A stretch of 64,000 nt of DNA from Ixodes scapularis (taxonomy: Eukaryota; Arthropoda; Arachnida; Ixodida; Ixodidae): contig NW_024609880.1 of assembly GCF_016920785.2 (NCBI RefSeq), forward strand, positions 30,279,152-30,343,151, in the 5' to 3' direction. The notes beneath the pieces are model-generated. The model searched no databases. It was not told where the DNA came from and saw nothing but the letters and a program-made list of their open reading frames with translations. Positions 39,601 to 45,029 of this stretch are shown in pieces. The stretch's first letter is position 1. Every line of letters starts with the position of its first letter. Made by a program: the position numbers and the translations under genes.

Positions 39601-42258
39601 TGGTGGACACAGAGCCCAATTTTCGAAGAAGAGTTTTCTTGGAATCGTGGCAAATCCAGCATACGCCAGGAAACCTAAACACGTCGCTGGGAGCTCTTCC
39701 CTCTGTGTACGCACATGGCCTCCGTGACCTGACGGAAAAGCTGAAGAGACGACCATCTCCATAACTTAAAAGTTATTTTACAATTTTTTCAATTTCCTAA
39801 CTTCTCTTTTCTTAATTTTTCCTTTTCTCTTTCTTCCTTTTCTTTTTTGAAGACGAAGAGGTTAGGAGCTGCTGCTGTGTCCGCGTGCCTTCAGTCACCC
39901 CTGAAGAAAAAACCGGGTTGGTTTTGAAACGTCGAGTTGCCTTTCAAATTTTGGTTGGAGATACATTTTCGGACTTTAACTCTCACCCAACAAGGTGTGT
40001 GTCATGCGATTGTTCGGCACCAGCTGCGGAACATACCGCATTTACTCACATAACGCTAATTTTTTAGCCTAACTTTTGAGAGGTACGACAATTGCGCAGG
40101 GTAACTTCGGGAGCTCAACGCAGAAATTGGTGATTGTTTGGGAAACTCCATTTTTCTATGCTTTATAGTTAGAAAATCAACCTTTGCAATATGATTACTG
40201 TGCTGGGTTTTAAATAATGCCATTTTATTAATAAAAAAAAGTGGTTGTACACTGAAAATGAGAAAAGAAACTTCGTAAGCTTGAAGATTTGCGCACAGAG
40301 TGTTCCCGCGGAGTCCCGTGATCTTCGGCACATTTGAAAGTGTTTTTTTCCCCGTTCAGATACGTATGGTGTATGCTACCAAAAAGCGCATAAAATGTCA
40401 AAGTCCGAATTGCGCTCCAGTCACTCTCACGCCTCTCAGTGAAGCATGTGATGAAAGCGCGCTGCATTTGTATTTTCAGTTTTATCTCATCTTGCGCGCT
40501 CCGTATTGTGGGTGCGTTAAATATCCGGGGGAGAATAACACTTTTGTGATGCTCAAGTGAGACCCGTTTATTACACGAGAGCTTTAAAAGGACCATGAAC
40601 TAAAACTTTTATGGTCGTTGGATCAAATTTTAGTGACCGCATATCGCTTAATGGGTTAAAACAAAACTACACACATTAGTGCGGAACCGGAAAAGAAATT
40701 TGCAACGTGAAATGTCAAAGATAAGAGCGCGCTATTTCGTTCCTTGTCTCCTTCGCAAAGGCCGCTGCCTTTTTACCGTGATGCCTCCACGGAAGAATTG
40801 TATGTCAGCCGATTGCAGCTCACCAATTGGCTACGAGCCCTTCACCACTCGGTGGCCAATCAGTGTGGTCATGGAATTAACCGAACTTAATTTAAATGGG
40901 CGGACAAATAAATACAACAGCACTCTTTGAATTGTGCGGTGACTTGCGCCACCTAGCAGGGCTCCGAGCAATGCTGTTAGAAGCCCCATGCTCTCGCTGT
41001 AGTGCAGCATATCTCATTGCATATCACTCAACTGGGTTTTATTTATAGCGATTCCGGCGATATAAAGTATGGCGATGGCACTGACGGCAGCGTTATGGTC
41101 ATTATGGCGTGCCCCCTGCCCACCGCTGCTGCCGCATTAGCCGCACGGGTAGGGCCGGGAACGCTTCCGGTTCCGGTAGAATATGACGTCGCGGCAACAT
41201 GATTGCTCATTGCGCTGCTGAGGAGGAGCGCAGACTCGGTTTTCGCGCGAAAATCCGTTTATGGTCCCTTTAAATATGCGAGTAAATACAGTCTATACTC
41301 CAGCTGAAGTGCAGTTATCCATGCTATACATTGCTCATAAGCAAGAGATTGGGGGTTCAAATCACTGTAGGTAATGGATATAGTTTACCACCTTTAATTT
41401 ATTCTGCATATGCATAGTCGTTTTGTGTTGCAGAAACCGAATTTTCCAGAGGAAGGGGGTTGCCAGAAGAAATGTTATCGCTTTGCAAAGCGGCCTAATG
41501 CCCAAAAAACACAGCTTCCCTTTCATGTGATTCAGTTCGCACCACTTGTTTCATACCCCGGTCTGGAATGACTTGCAGGTTCCTACACATTCTTTTTGTG
41601 AAAAATTGATTTCTAGATGCAGAGAATTCCGTAAACACTTGTTTTTATTTCATCACGATAACTACTGTAGTGTGCACGCTGCTGCAGCTGATAGATTTAT
41701 TGTGCCTCCATGCTCTAAACTACCATTCGGCATTCCTGAGAAGTGCTACATGCATGGCATTGAGGAAGACTTGCATGTCAAAGGTCATAGAAAAATACCA
41801 ATTTGAAGTAGTGCACATAGGCTGTCAACAGGTCTCTGAGACTTTGCAACCTTCACTTTGAGCATCCCTGTGCTAGGTAGTGAATTTTAGTAGTAAAATA
41901 AAATTATACTCAGTAGAATTGGTGCCTGCCTCTTTTTTGTTCTGTGACTGAGTCAGTTCTGTTTTTGCAATTGCAGGAAGAAACCATCCCGGCGACACCG
42001 TGCGTCGTTTACAAAGGGGAAAGTGTGGAGGCGGCGGAACAACTGGCCCTCCACATTGACGGGGTGCAGCTTTTTGGAGTTGTATATGCCCAAGAGGGCC
42101 TGACTGCGGTCATGGCTTCATACTGGCTTTTAGGTATATCTTACCACAAGAACGCGTACAACACTTGTTGCATGCTGGAGAGGCTCGGTTTGAACACGGT
42201 GTTTTCGCCTATGCGAGCCGTTGCAATTAAGGTGTTCAACAAAATATCTTTAAAGTAA
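15484..42258 (+). CDS. SAMD3-like protein, 10-exon gene (exons listed separately)
   Basis: Ten exons join with consistent phases into an open protein of about 491 aa: 15,484-15,636; 19,897-20,013; 21,750-21,790; 21,924-22,073; 25,972-26,059; 27,774-27,950; 29,299-29,511; 30,142-30,313; 32,054-32,139; 41,977-42,258. All introns are GT-AG. The order of motifs resembles SAMD3-like proteins, which are often lineage-expanded in fishes and arthropods. There is an N-terminal PB1/CIDE-N-like stretch ending in DKDFNDYLDL, then a block YPKKKFYFKAV..LLLKYPAL..GTGY..W..ALRNKFKNERR, a central region with SVKETYPYLMDAR, and a C-terminal domain with LHIDGVQLF and ASYWLLGISYHKNAY. No signal peptide, membrane span or enzyme motif is visible. 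The function of the family is not known to me. Codon usage is GC-richer than the intronic TE debris. The intron sizes and TE load suggest a real host gene, although some members of such families may be TE-derived. Confidence 0.8.
16692..16835 (+). pseudogene. Truncated THAP-domain fragment
   Basis: The frame reads CSVTGCTNNDRKRRILSEDL and continues CSLHG...GCNVFKLYRFAHG, then stops at TAA 16,833-16,835. The C-x4-C start and the RF(P) region are typical of the N-terminal half of arthropod THAP zinc fingers used by P-element transposases. The C-x2-H second half is missing. Confidence 0.65.
17550..17833 (-). pseudogene. THAP-domain fragment, longer inverted copy
   Basis: On the minus strand it reads CSAIGCANNDRKL, a TGA, then ILSEELCSLQG, LNRFPHDPSHRQQWIASV, another TGA and LCLEHF. 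So the C-x4-C, RFP, W and C-x2-HF landmarks of a THAP finger are all present, with two in-frame stops. DNA-binding remnant of a P-like transposase, not functional. Confidence 0.75.
18160..19896. other. Intron 1 remainder, mostly unassigned
   Basis: Small inverted repeats occur at about 18,136-18,225 (CTTCGGCAGCATACAC against GTATGCTGCAGAAG) and at 19,185-19,217 (12-bp arms CGCAACCAGCTG). A minus-strand frame near 19,090-18,945 (VGLLISIVITDGSDISLG) may be a decayed TE fragment. Nothing firm. Confidence 0.35.
19897..20013 (+). CDS. SAMD3-like gene, coding exon 2
   Basis: Acceptor TCTCCTGTTGCAG, 39 codons in phase 0 (VLDKDFNDYLDLTDSDEI, then IRVMQPG), donor ACT|GTATGA, which is weak. The DKDF..YLDL..SDEI pattern is the acidic end of the PB1-like domain in this family. 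Confidence 0.7.
20620..21480 (-). mobile_element. Penelope-like element remnant (GIY-YIG part)
   Basis: On the minus strand, about 21,040-20,880 reads YEIPMT, a stop, then VHIGQTGRCINNR, the GIY-YIG endonuclease core used by Penelope-like elements, with one stop and decayed flanks. It lies in intron 2. The end near 20,640-20,700 resembles the tails of the other PLE copies, but the boundaries are not firm. Confidence 0.6.
21750..21790 (+). CDS. SAMD3-like gene, coding exon 3 (short)
   Basis: The 41-bp exon (ASNGDVESMSSLE plus two bases) has donor AAT|GTAAGT. The acceptor is taken as GCAGCCAG|G because the upstream CAG four bases earlier gives an immediate stop. Serine-rich linker. It is the least certain of the exons. 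Confidence 0.5.
21924..22073 (+). CDS. SAMD3-like gene, coding exon 4
   Basis: Acceptor AACAG|G, 150 bp, donor CAT|GTAAGTC. Encodes FILPSFGGLHEAIVNNVPV and KITDTLYQGMVKLS, matching the family segment that precedes the YP block. Phase 2 in, phase 2 out. Confidence 0.75.
22280..22600. other. Purine-rich low-complexity DNA
   Basis: GGGGAGGG and GGTACTGAGGAG repeats on the plus strand, and an ATTGGTGTGTAATTATGCACCAAT palindromic region at about 22,250-22,275. No gene. Confidence 0.6.
22605..23410. repeat. Composite palindromic repeat with a 42-bp CRE-type minisatellite
   Basis: It is bounded by GAGCTCAGCTCTTA at the left and AAGAGCTGCGCTCT at the right. A hairpin with 19-bp arms (CGCGCGGTGCAT...) lies at 22,682-22,724, then GTCACGTGAC palindromes from about 22,738 to 22,850. 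From 22,870 GATGACGTCACCGGCATCC recurs at 22,870, 22,912, 22,954, 22,996, 23,038 (42 bp each), 23,074 (36 bp) and 23,116, then degenerates to about 23,280. Further GTCACGTGAC copies follow at 23,288-23,318. TGACGTCA is the CRE palindrome and CACGTG an E-box. The period is a multiple of three, so long frames run through both strands (Asp/Val-rich, Ser/Thr-rich). They are not genes. Confidence 0.88.
23447..23985. mobile_element. Fold-back element, about 540 bp
   Basis: The outer arms pair ATAAAACGAATTTACAACGAA with TTCGTTGTAAATTTGTTTTAT. The inner arms are a perfect 24-bp inverted repeat starting CTCTAAAAGTTACTTATTC (23,739-23,806). CACGTG words occur in both halves. No coding sequence. Confidence 0.8.
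24222..24829 (+). pseudogene. Mariner/Tc1-type transposase remnant
   Basis: It starts with CCAGGGGGCATCCAAAAGTAACC, resembling a mariner terminus. A decayed frame reads LGKMQVYKRFSLFKKGNMLV, GDYLHSGSPFMVRNDANI and, further on, KLTENEQIN, which follow the helix-turn-helix part of mariner transposases in order, with stops between. No DDD catalytic region is left. The right end is not identifiable; a TTAA MITE begins at 24,830. Confidence 0.6.
24830..25474. mobile_element. TTAA-flanked MITE
   Basis: Terminal inverted repeats TTAAAGGGATACTACAACGA and TCGTTGAAGTATCCCTTTAA, 25 bp with one mismatch, flanked by TTAA. TTAA targets suggest piggyBac-type mobilisation. No transposase. Frames inside are not supported. 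Confidence 0.8.
25475..25971. other. Intron 4 sequence, unassigned
   Basis: No recognisable element or RNA. Confidence 0.4.
25972..26059 (+). CDS. SAMD3-like gene, coding exon 5
   Basis: Acceptor GTTTTCTAG, 88 bp, donor TAT|GTAAGT. Encodes YPKKKFYFKAVNLLLLKYPA and DVTGTGY, the most characteristic part of the family. Confidence 0.8.
26440..26615. mobile_element. Short MITE, about 175 bp
   Basis: Inverted ends AAGGCTGTTCCACATGCG and CGCATGTGGAACAGCCTT, 18 bp, essentially perfect. Non-coding. The superfamily is not assignable from the ends alone. Confidence 0.8.
26898..27583. mobile_element. TTAA-flanked MITE
   Basis: Ends TTAAAGGGGCACTGACAC and GTGTCAGTGCCCCTTTAA, perfect 18-bp inverted repeats with TTAA at both sides. 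Same end style as the elements at 24,830 and 40,583. Lies in intron 5. Confidence 0.85.
27774..27950 (+). CDS. SAMD3-like gene, coding exon 6
   Basis: Acceptor TTTTTTTAACAG, 59 codons in phase 0, donor TTG|GTAAGT. It starts ESWIVALRNKFKNERRKITG, continuing the YP block, then becomes very basic (RKRTANRC, SRRKVKRC), a possible nuclear-localisation segment. Confidence 0.8.
28140..28560. other. Intron 6 sequence, unassigned
   Basis: Nothing recognised. Confidence 0.4.
28565..28927 (-). CDS. Hypothetical ORF on the minus strand, unrecognised
   Basis: A 120-codon frame antisense within intron 6 with balanced composition (for example FHDFTAHEWAVLQDSV and ILNFVPGKHYSQI). I do not recognise a domain. 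It has no clear splice context, although an internal GTGAGT occurs after codon 18. It could be a small gene, a terminal exon or chance. Listed only because its composition looks less like noise than the neighbouring frames. Confidence 0.2.
   Translation of the reverse strand: MLLVDDWLNGLHACKFYMVSKSRIILNFVPGKHYSQIANISMSIVGTPVLKKHSKTGNAVFSSLVTESDARAPRPNHFHDFTAHEWAVLQDSVNTASPKEVLGRIRSVLQCKDLRNIYVH
29299..29511 (+). CDS. SAMD3-like gene, coding exon 7
   Basis: Acceptor TGTTTACAG, 71 codons in phase 0, donor AGG|GTAAAT. Contains LPGVGEDATSLEAHEVWL, a charged stretch, and SVKETYPYLMDARR, which in this family leads into the helical central domain. Confidence 0.8.
30142..30313 (+). CDS. SAMD3-like gene, coding exon 8
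   Basis: Acceptor TTTACTTTCAG, 172 bp, donor AAC|GTAAGC, phase 1 out. Encodes FIKDFERQMKMEPMQAMAQG and a helical, lysine-rich stretch. Matches the expected continuation after the YPYL segment. Confidence 0.75.
30582..30773 (+). mobile_element. tRNA-derived SINE, split by a hAT element
   Basis: A box A-like TGGTCTAGCGCATCTCAG and a good box B GTTCGATCC are about 65 bases apart, with a long variable-arm-like middle (Ser/Leu type). Downstream is GATGCACGTTAAAGACCCC, which I recall as a common arachnid SINE 3' domain. The SINE is interrupted at 30,773 by the hAT element. Its 3' remainder should start near 31,743. Confidence 0.6.
31018..31346 (+). pseudogene. hAT-like transposase, N-terminal zinc-finger part
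   Basis: ATG at 31,018; 109 codons. Starts MSEKEYLQVFIPTYSTDFPF, then GFGSLCRCDVNILCHRNTKQ with a C-x-C...H..H arrangement like BED-type fingers, and SRSTDYDTTRAECLFTAFLI. The same landmarks (YFQVFLKSYTSKFP, FGLCSTYTCDVSV) occur in the 61.9-kb element. The central catalytic domain is absent, so this is an internal-deletion product. Confidence 0.65.
31347..31572 (+). pseudogene. hAT-like transposase, C-terminal part
   Basis: In a frame shifted from the N-terminal part: AHTQFRPSMSKKILEQLLVV, GKYHEQVF, and AKAATSSVL before a TAA. This resembles the C-terminal tail of hAT proteins (FR.S.....LL.VK...Y...F...LL..AK.AT). The junction of N and C parts near 31,345 marks the internal deletion. Confidence 0.55.
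32054..32139 (+). CDS. SAMD3-like gene, coding exon 9
   Basis: Acceptor TTGTTTTCCAG, 86 bp, donor GAT|GTAAGT. Encodes NLAVAALKILSSNVKEAAAF and KLVFVKED. Phases fit both neighbours. The intron that follows is 9.8 kb and full of nested elements. Confidence 0.75.
32637..32932. mobile_element. MITE with ~35-bp inverted ends
   Basis: Left end GGGGCCCTAAATTGGACGGC and right end CGTCCAACTTAGGGCCCC pair, extending with gaps to about 35 bp. About 300 bp, non-coding. G(24) at 32,598-32,621 lies just outside it. Confidence 0.75.
32940..33190 (-). pseudogene. LINE 3' end, distal piece left of the inserted hAT
   Basis: The minus-strand frame continues the LINE piece at 34,887-35,320 once the hAT element between them is ignored. 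Readable parts include MLGWIFSIHAKRLDILLGSS and FLKESALTDRIYNG. The LINE appears to end near 32,934, next to a MITE. Confidence 0.55.
33947..34105. mobile_element. Nested MITE inside the hAT element
   Basis: Inverted ends of about 38 bp: CCCGTTCACACTCTTGCAAC with CGAGTGCGACCGAGA, and TCTCGGTCGTACTCGG with TTGCAAGAGTGTGAACG. About 159 bp. Confidence 0.85.
34252..34314 (-). ncRNA. tRNA-like fragment, probable SINE head
   Basis: On the minus strand, a box B-like GGTTCAAGTCTC is preceded by a poor box A (ACGCTGAGCG). Too degenerate to be a tRNA. Confidence 0.3.
34390..34610 (+). pseudogene. hAT transposase C-terminal dimerisation domain fragment
   Basis: The frame reads LPTLAYPTLHSLFFKFNTAV, PSSPWNVYLAGLGDVFRRKR and GKLPYQEL. 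This follows the hAT C-terminal pattern YP.L..LF...NT..PSSA..ER.FS.....R.KR..L, with the ER/FS part mutated. The rest of the transposase is missing. Confidence 0.75.
34887..35320 (-). pseudogene. LINE RNase H and zinc-knuckle remnant
   Basis: On the minus strand: RVFQWIPVHTVIGENEHANG, then stops, then CETCKAPETLDHLFLVCLHF. The first is the RNase H motif W.P.H.G..GNE.AD; the second is the CCHC-type motif that follows RNase H in I/R1-group LINEs. The hAT element at 33,191-34,886 interrupts it. Confidence 0.75.
35320..36064. other. Intron 9 sequence, partly LINE, otherwise unassigned
   Basis: 35,320-35,520 may hold the eroded start of the LINE RNase H (minus). 35,820-36,010 shares TTTAGTCCATGTAA and AGCTTT words with the 1.45-kb repeat near 8.6 kb. 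Confidence 0.35.
36120..36170 (-). ncRNA. Hammerhead-like motif, mutated copy
   Basis: The minus-strand counterpart reads ACCC, CTAAAGA, AGAAACC/GGTTTT, GAAAC, GTC, GGGT. Stem I pairs better here (ACCC with GGGT), but the core CUGANGA has G changed to A, which should abolish cleavage. Confidence 0.35.
36296..38048 (-). pseudogene. Penelope-like RT/GIY-YIG protein, minus copy, frameshifted
   Basis: In order from 38,048 down: N-terminal region (LLPADKGKSTVVLDREVYEE), RT domain in 37,767-37,078 (GLPKIHKPNVPLRPI, SFDVVSLFTSVPV, GTAMGA, catalytic RYVDD), the linker with VYRKPTHTRRYLDF in 37,126-36,806, and GIY-YIG in 36,715-36,296 (GVVYTIPC, ATNIGE, RIRQHK). Frames change near 37,800, 37,130 and 36,780. 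The YIG motif is NIG here, so even without frameshifts the endonuclease would probably be damaged. The RYVDD box and GIY-YIG at the C-terminus define the Penelope group. Confidence 0.9.
38062..39764 (+). pseudogene. Penelope-like RT/GIY-YIG protein, plus copy, broken
   Basis: The same order as the minus copy. The N-terminal region stops at TAG 38,215-38,217. RT is open in 38,290-38,850, then ends at TAA where the minus copy has CAA (a C-to-T change). RYVDD follows in the same frame after the stop. About 55 bp that are present in the minus copy are missing after 38,969. The linker (VYRKPTQTGRYLDF) follows, then GIY-YIG (39,330-39,764: GVVYTIPC, ATYIGE, RICQHK), which looks intact. Lesions differ from the minus copy, so they arose independently after the dimer formed or before joining. 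Confidence 0.9.
39888..39945 (+). ncRNA. Hammerhead-ribozyme-like motif in the PLE tail
   Basis: ACCC, CTGAAGA (39,901-39,907), a stem of AAAACC/GGTTTT with loop GGGTT (39,909-39,925), GAAA (39,926-39,929), C-G and TC (to 39,933), then GAGTT. This is the order stem I, CUGANGA, stem II, GAAA, short self-complementary ACGU stem III, UC of type I hammerheads, which are reported in Penelope-like elements. Departures: one extra A before stem II and a mutated stem I (GAG for GGG; the other copy has GGG). Activity is not proven. Confidence 0.4.
40583..41274. mobile_element. TTAA-flanked MITE
   Basis: Begins TTTAAAAGGACCATGAAC and ends GTTTATGGTCCCTTTAAA, inverted ends with TTAA target. Same terminal style as 24,830 and 26,898. 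Lies in intron 9. Non-coding. Confidence 0.75.
41977..42258 (+). CDS. SAMD3-like gene, terminal coding exon 10
   Basis: Acceptor TTTTTGCAATTGCAG, 93 codons and TAA. Encodes the C-terminal domain: TPCVVYKGESVEAAEQLALH, IDGVQLFGVVYAQEGLTAVM, ASYWLLGISYHKNAY, then a Leu-rich end. The fit to the family C-terminus is good. The stop is followed within 20 bases by a fold-back element that contains a candidate AATAAA at 42,832-42,837. Confidence 0.8.
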   Translation, partial: EETIPATPCVVYKGESVEAAEQLALHIDGVQLFGVVYAQEGLTAVMASYWLLGISYHKNAYNTCCMLERLGLNTVFSPMRAVAIKVFNKISLK

Positions 42259-42275
42259 ACCCCTTCCAGCGTTGC

Positions 42276-42835
42276 AACCAAAAAAGCGCAAAAATTAGAC
42301 GAAGAACGAGTGAGAGGAATGTACACGACAAGCGCTGACTTACAACTGTATTTTTATGAAGTCGGCGCCTGTCATGTACTATCGGGGAAAATGAAACGCG
42401 GTACAGGCTGCGCCACCTGGAAGTGAGCCAAGGGGCGAGGGTCCGTGGCCTACTCCGATGTGTTCACGCCCTTCGCTCTGCGCTCCCCAAGCTTCGGCAG
42501 TGCGCCTCTCAGTGCGCTAAAAGCTATCACCGCTATCTTTATTCGCTCGGCGCGTGCGGCGAGATCCTTCGCACCGCATGCGCTGAGCCAGCAAAGATAG
42601 CGGTGATAGCTTTCAGCATACTAAGAGGCACGCTGCCGAAGCTTGAGGAGCGCTGAGCGAGGGGCGTGAACACATTGTAGTAGGCCAAGCACCCTCGCCC
42701 CTAGGCTCACTTCCAGGTGGCGCAGCCTGTACCGCGAGCCATGCGCTCCTGTGTTCGCATTTCATGTTTCCCCGATAGTACATTCCTCTCACTCACCCTT
42801 CGTCTAATTTGTTCGCTTTTTTGGTTCAAATAATA
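42276..42835. mobile_element. Fold-back element just after the SAMD3-like stop codon
   Basis: The outer ends pair (AACCAAAAAAGCG with CGCTTTTTTGGTT), then TTAGACGAAG with CTTCGTCTAA and GAGAGGAATGTAC with GTACATTCCTCTC. A second nested palindrome runs from GTACTATCGGGGAAA (42,376) to CCCCGATAGTAC (42,782). About 55 extra bases in the left arm (ACAAGCGCTGACTTACAACTG) resemble PLE tail sequence. Because it follows the stop by 18 bases, it probably forms much of the 3' UTR, with AATAAA at 42,832. Confidence 0.85.
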
Positions 42836-43190
42836 AACTTGAACCAAAGCCTTGAGAATATTATACTTGACAAAGAGTGTCTGAGTTTTTAAAAACCTTA
42901 TGTCGTCTTTATAATTTCCACATGTCCGTAGTTTTCTTTTTGTTTTTGCAAAATGATTAGTTTCTTGTAGTTTGTAGCTGTTGTTGTGCCCCACATCATG
43001 ATGCCGTAACTGATCCTAGAATAAAATAGGGAGTAATATAACGTTAGTCGAAACCAGGCAGGAATTAAATTTGGAATTTTATCAATAATGCCAGTAACTC
43101 GGGACAAGTCGGCTTTCAGTTTGTTGACATGCGTATTCCAAGAGAGGTCCTCAAAAAACCAAACACCTGAATTTTTTTTTCAGCTTTTTG
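42790..43190 (-). pseudogene. Non-LTR retrotransposon RT, C-terminal remnant
   Basis: Minus-strand frames read DLSWNTHVNKLKADLSRVTG, IPAWFRLTLYYSLFYSRISY, GIMMWGTT and, after a frameshift, LFVKYNILKALVQVYYL. This is the end of the RT thumb region typical of jockey/CR1-type LINEs (W..H......KI...G, L.Y...I...W). No RNase H follows. Confidence 0.75.
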
Positions 43191-43404
43191 CTTTAGTATT
43201 TTGCTTTCAATTTTGATGTTTACGATGCTGTCATCTTGGTTCCCCATTGGCTTAAAAATCAGATACTTTGATTTTAAGCCTCAACGAATTTTGTAGCTTT
43301 TTTCTCGGAAATTTAACATTATGTCACAAATGCTCGCGTTTGAAGTGTGGAATTGGTTTGTCGCGAATTCGTAACAGCTGAGGATAAAATCCATGCACGT
43401 TTTT

Positions 43405-44720
43405 TCTGGATTGTTGTTGTTTGTTTATTTTCTAATAAAGAAAATAAATATAGTGAAAAGGAAGGAAATGGAAACGCGTCGAACGAAAGGTTAGCCTCCC
43501 GTAAGCGGGGTCAGCTTTTTCGTCCTACAGGAAGAGGGAGAGGGGGAAAAGATATAGGTAGAAAAGGTTAAAAAAAACTCACACAAAAGAACTGTACATT
43601 GGCCCTTAGGCAGGGCGCATAAAAGAGTCAGGGCGGGTTCTCGATGTCGTGATTTGCGCTGATCAGGCTGTTATTTTTCAAAGTCGAGAAGAGGGTCCTG
43701 CCTCATCCACGAAGTCAAGCACCGCCTGGAGTGCAGCGGTCTGCTTGGCCCGTGGTCCTCTCGGGAATAGGAGTTCTTGTGTAGTGCTGGCATTGATGTG
43801 AAGTTTTCCGAAGGTTTCTAGTAGCGTCTTTCTCTGATCCTCATGCGCTGGGCAGGTCCAAAATATATGGTCGATGTCTTCGGGTTCATTGCATGAGCTG
43901 CAATTTTTTGTGTTTGACCGTCTGAGGAGGTGCAAACGGGTGTTGGTGTTCGAGCAACCCGTTCTCAGTCTGTGTAACTGCGATTCTTGTTTACGGTTGA
44001 ATTTTTTCTTTTGTATCGGGAAAGGTGGATAACCAGCTGCCGTTTCTGCGTCAGGGTGTTGTTTTGTTAATTCTTGGTGGATTATGATGCGTGCGGAGTT
44101 GTACTTATGAATAGCAATTGTTGGGCAGGCATCTTTGTGTGCTGCCAAGGCAAGACCGTCTGCTTCCTTGTTTCCTAGAATTCCCACGTGTGATGGAATC
44201 CACTGGAAGTATATAGTGATCCCCGCATCGTTTGCTTTCCGTGTGAGTTGGGCGATAGATTTTGCAAGGGGACAAGCTGTGTTGAGGTTAGCCAATTGCA
44301 TTAGTGCGCCTTTCTAGTCAGTGAAGACAGCAAGGTCTATTGAGTTTATGTATTTTGGCACTTGTGTGATGGCAAGCTGTGCTCGGCTGTTGTTGAGCTA
44401 GTGCAATTGCTCAGCCGATCTTTACAACGCAAGCCCATTTCAGGGACGACGTAGGCTGCTGTGACCGAATCGCCTTTCACACTGCCATCTGTGTAAACGT
44501 GGATCATATCTGCGTAGGTGCTGATTGTTTCGCTCCCAATATAACGAGCCACCGTCTCTGCGACTTTTTTTCGTCTTGGAAGGTCGACAATGTCTGTCGC
44601 TATTTTGAGATGGTTGTCCTCTCGATGCGGTGGCGGGATGGGGGGGTATACATTCTCTTTTCTGGATTGAAAAAATAAAGTGGTGCACATGTTTCAACTT
44701 GTTGGCAATCATTTCTCCTT
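43405..44720 (-). pseudogene. LINE ORF2 3' part with RNase H, decayed
   Basis: Minus strand: HVYTDGSVKGDSVTAAYVV (44,520-44,460) begins RNase H. A frameshift near 44,400 and a TAG at 44,314-44,316 (in a FTDSK motif) interrupt it. QWIPSHVGILGNKEADGLAL completes the domain. CSSCNEPEDIDHIFWTCPAH is the zinc knuckle. The ORF ends at 43,678. About 270 bp of 3' UTR ends near 43,410 in AATAAACAAACAACAACAA. I-group type LINE. Confidence 0.88.
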
Positions 44721-44851
44721 AAACCCTTTTGATGAAGTGCTGCAGGGGTCTGTGCCCTATTCTGAGGATGTGTTACACATTTTGTATTACCTCTTCTAGC
44801 TGAATGAAATGAGAGTTACTGTGCAAGTGAGCTGGTGAAGGATCATGGTGA

Positions 44852-45012
44852 AAAAACCCGAGACTAGGGACAAAAAATTGGGACAACACAACTTGTCTCA
44901 AAACATTTGAGACAGTGGTGTGTAGTCCCAATTTTCTCCCAACAACACTTTCTCAAAACTTTTTGAGACAGTGCTGTGTTGTCCCAATTTTTTGTCACAA
45001 GTCTCGGTTTTT
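44852..45012. repeat. Fold-back repeat
   Basis: AAAAACCCGAGACTAGGGACA with AAAAAATTGGGACAACACA is mirrored by TGTGTTGTCCCAATTTTTT and GTCACAAGTCTCGGTTTTT. Internal TTTGAGACAGT repeats. Confidence 0.8.
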
Positions 45013-45029
45013 TTTTCACCGTGCTCTTC

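Larger units (their letters stand above)
36065..39990. mobile_element. Penelope-like element, head-to-head inverted dimer (3.9-kb palindrome)
   Basis: Two near-identical copies of the same PLE lie back to back. The minus copy runs from about 38,048 down to 36,065; the plus copy from 38,062 up to 39,990. The dyad is a 13-bp spacer (38,049-38,061) between AAAAGGAT and ATCCTTT. Both copies have RT, the linker and a GIY-YIG endonuclease, then the same 3' tail (T- or A-rich run, AGTTAGGA, TTTTGAAACGTCG). Arms are about 1.9 kb. Palindromic or tandem arrangement with partial copies is known for Penelope elements. It sits in the last intron of the SAMD3-like gene. Confidence 0.92.

Noticed and set aside
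43347..43571. 74-codon plus ORF
   Set aside because: Antisense of the LINE 3' UTR and tail.
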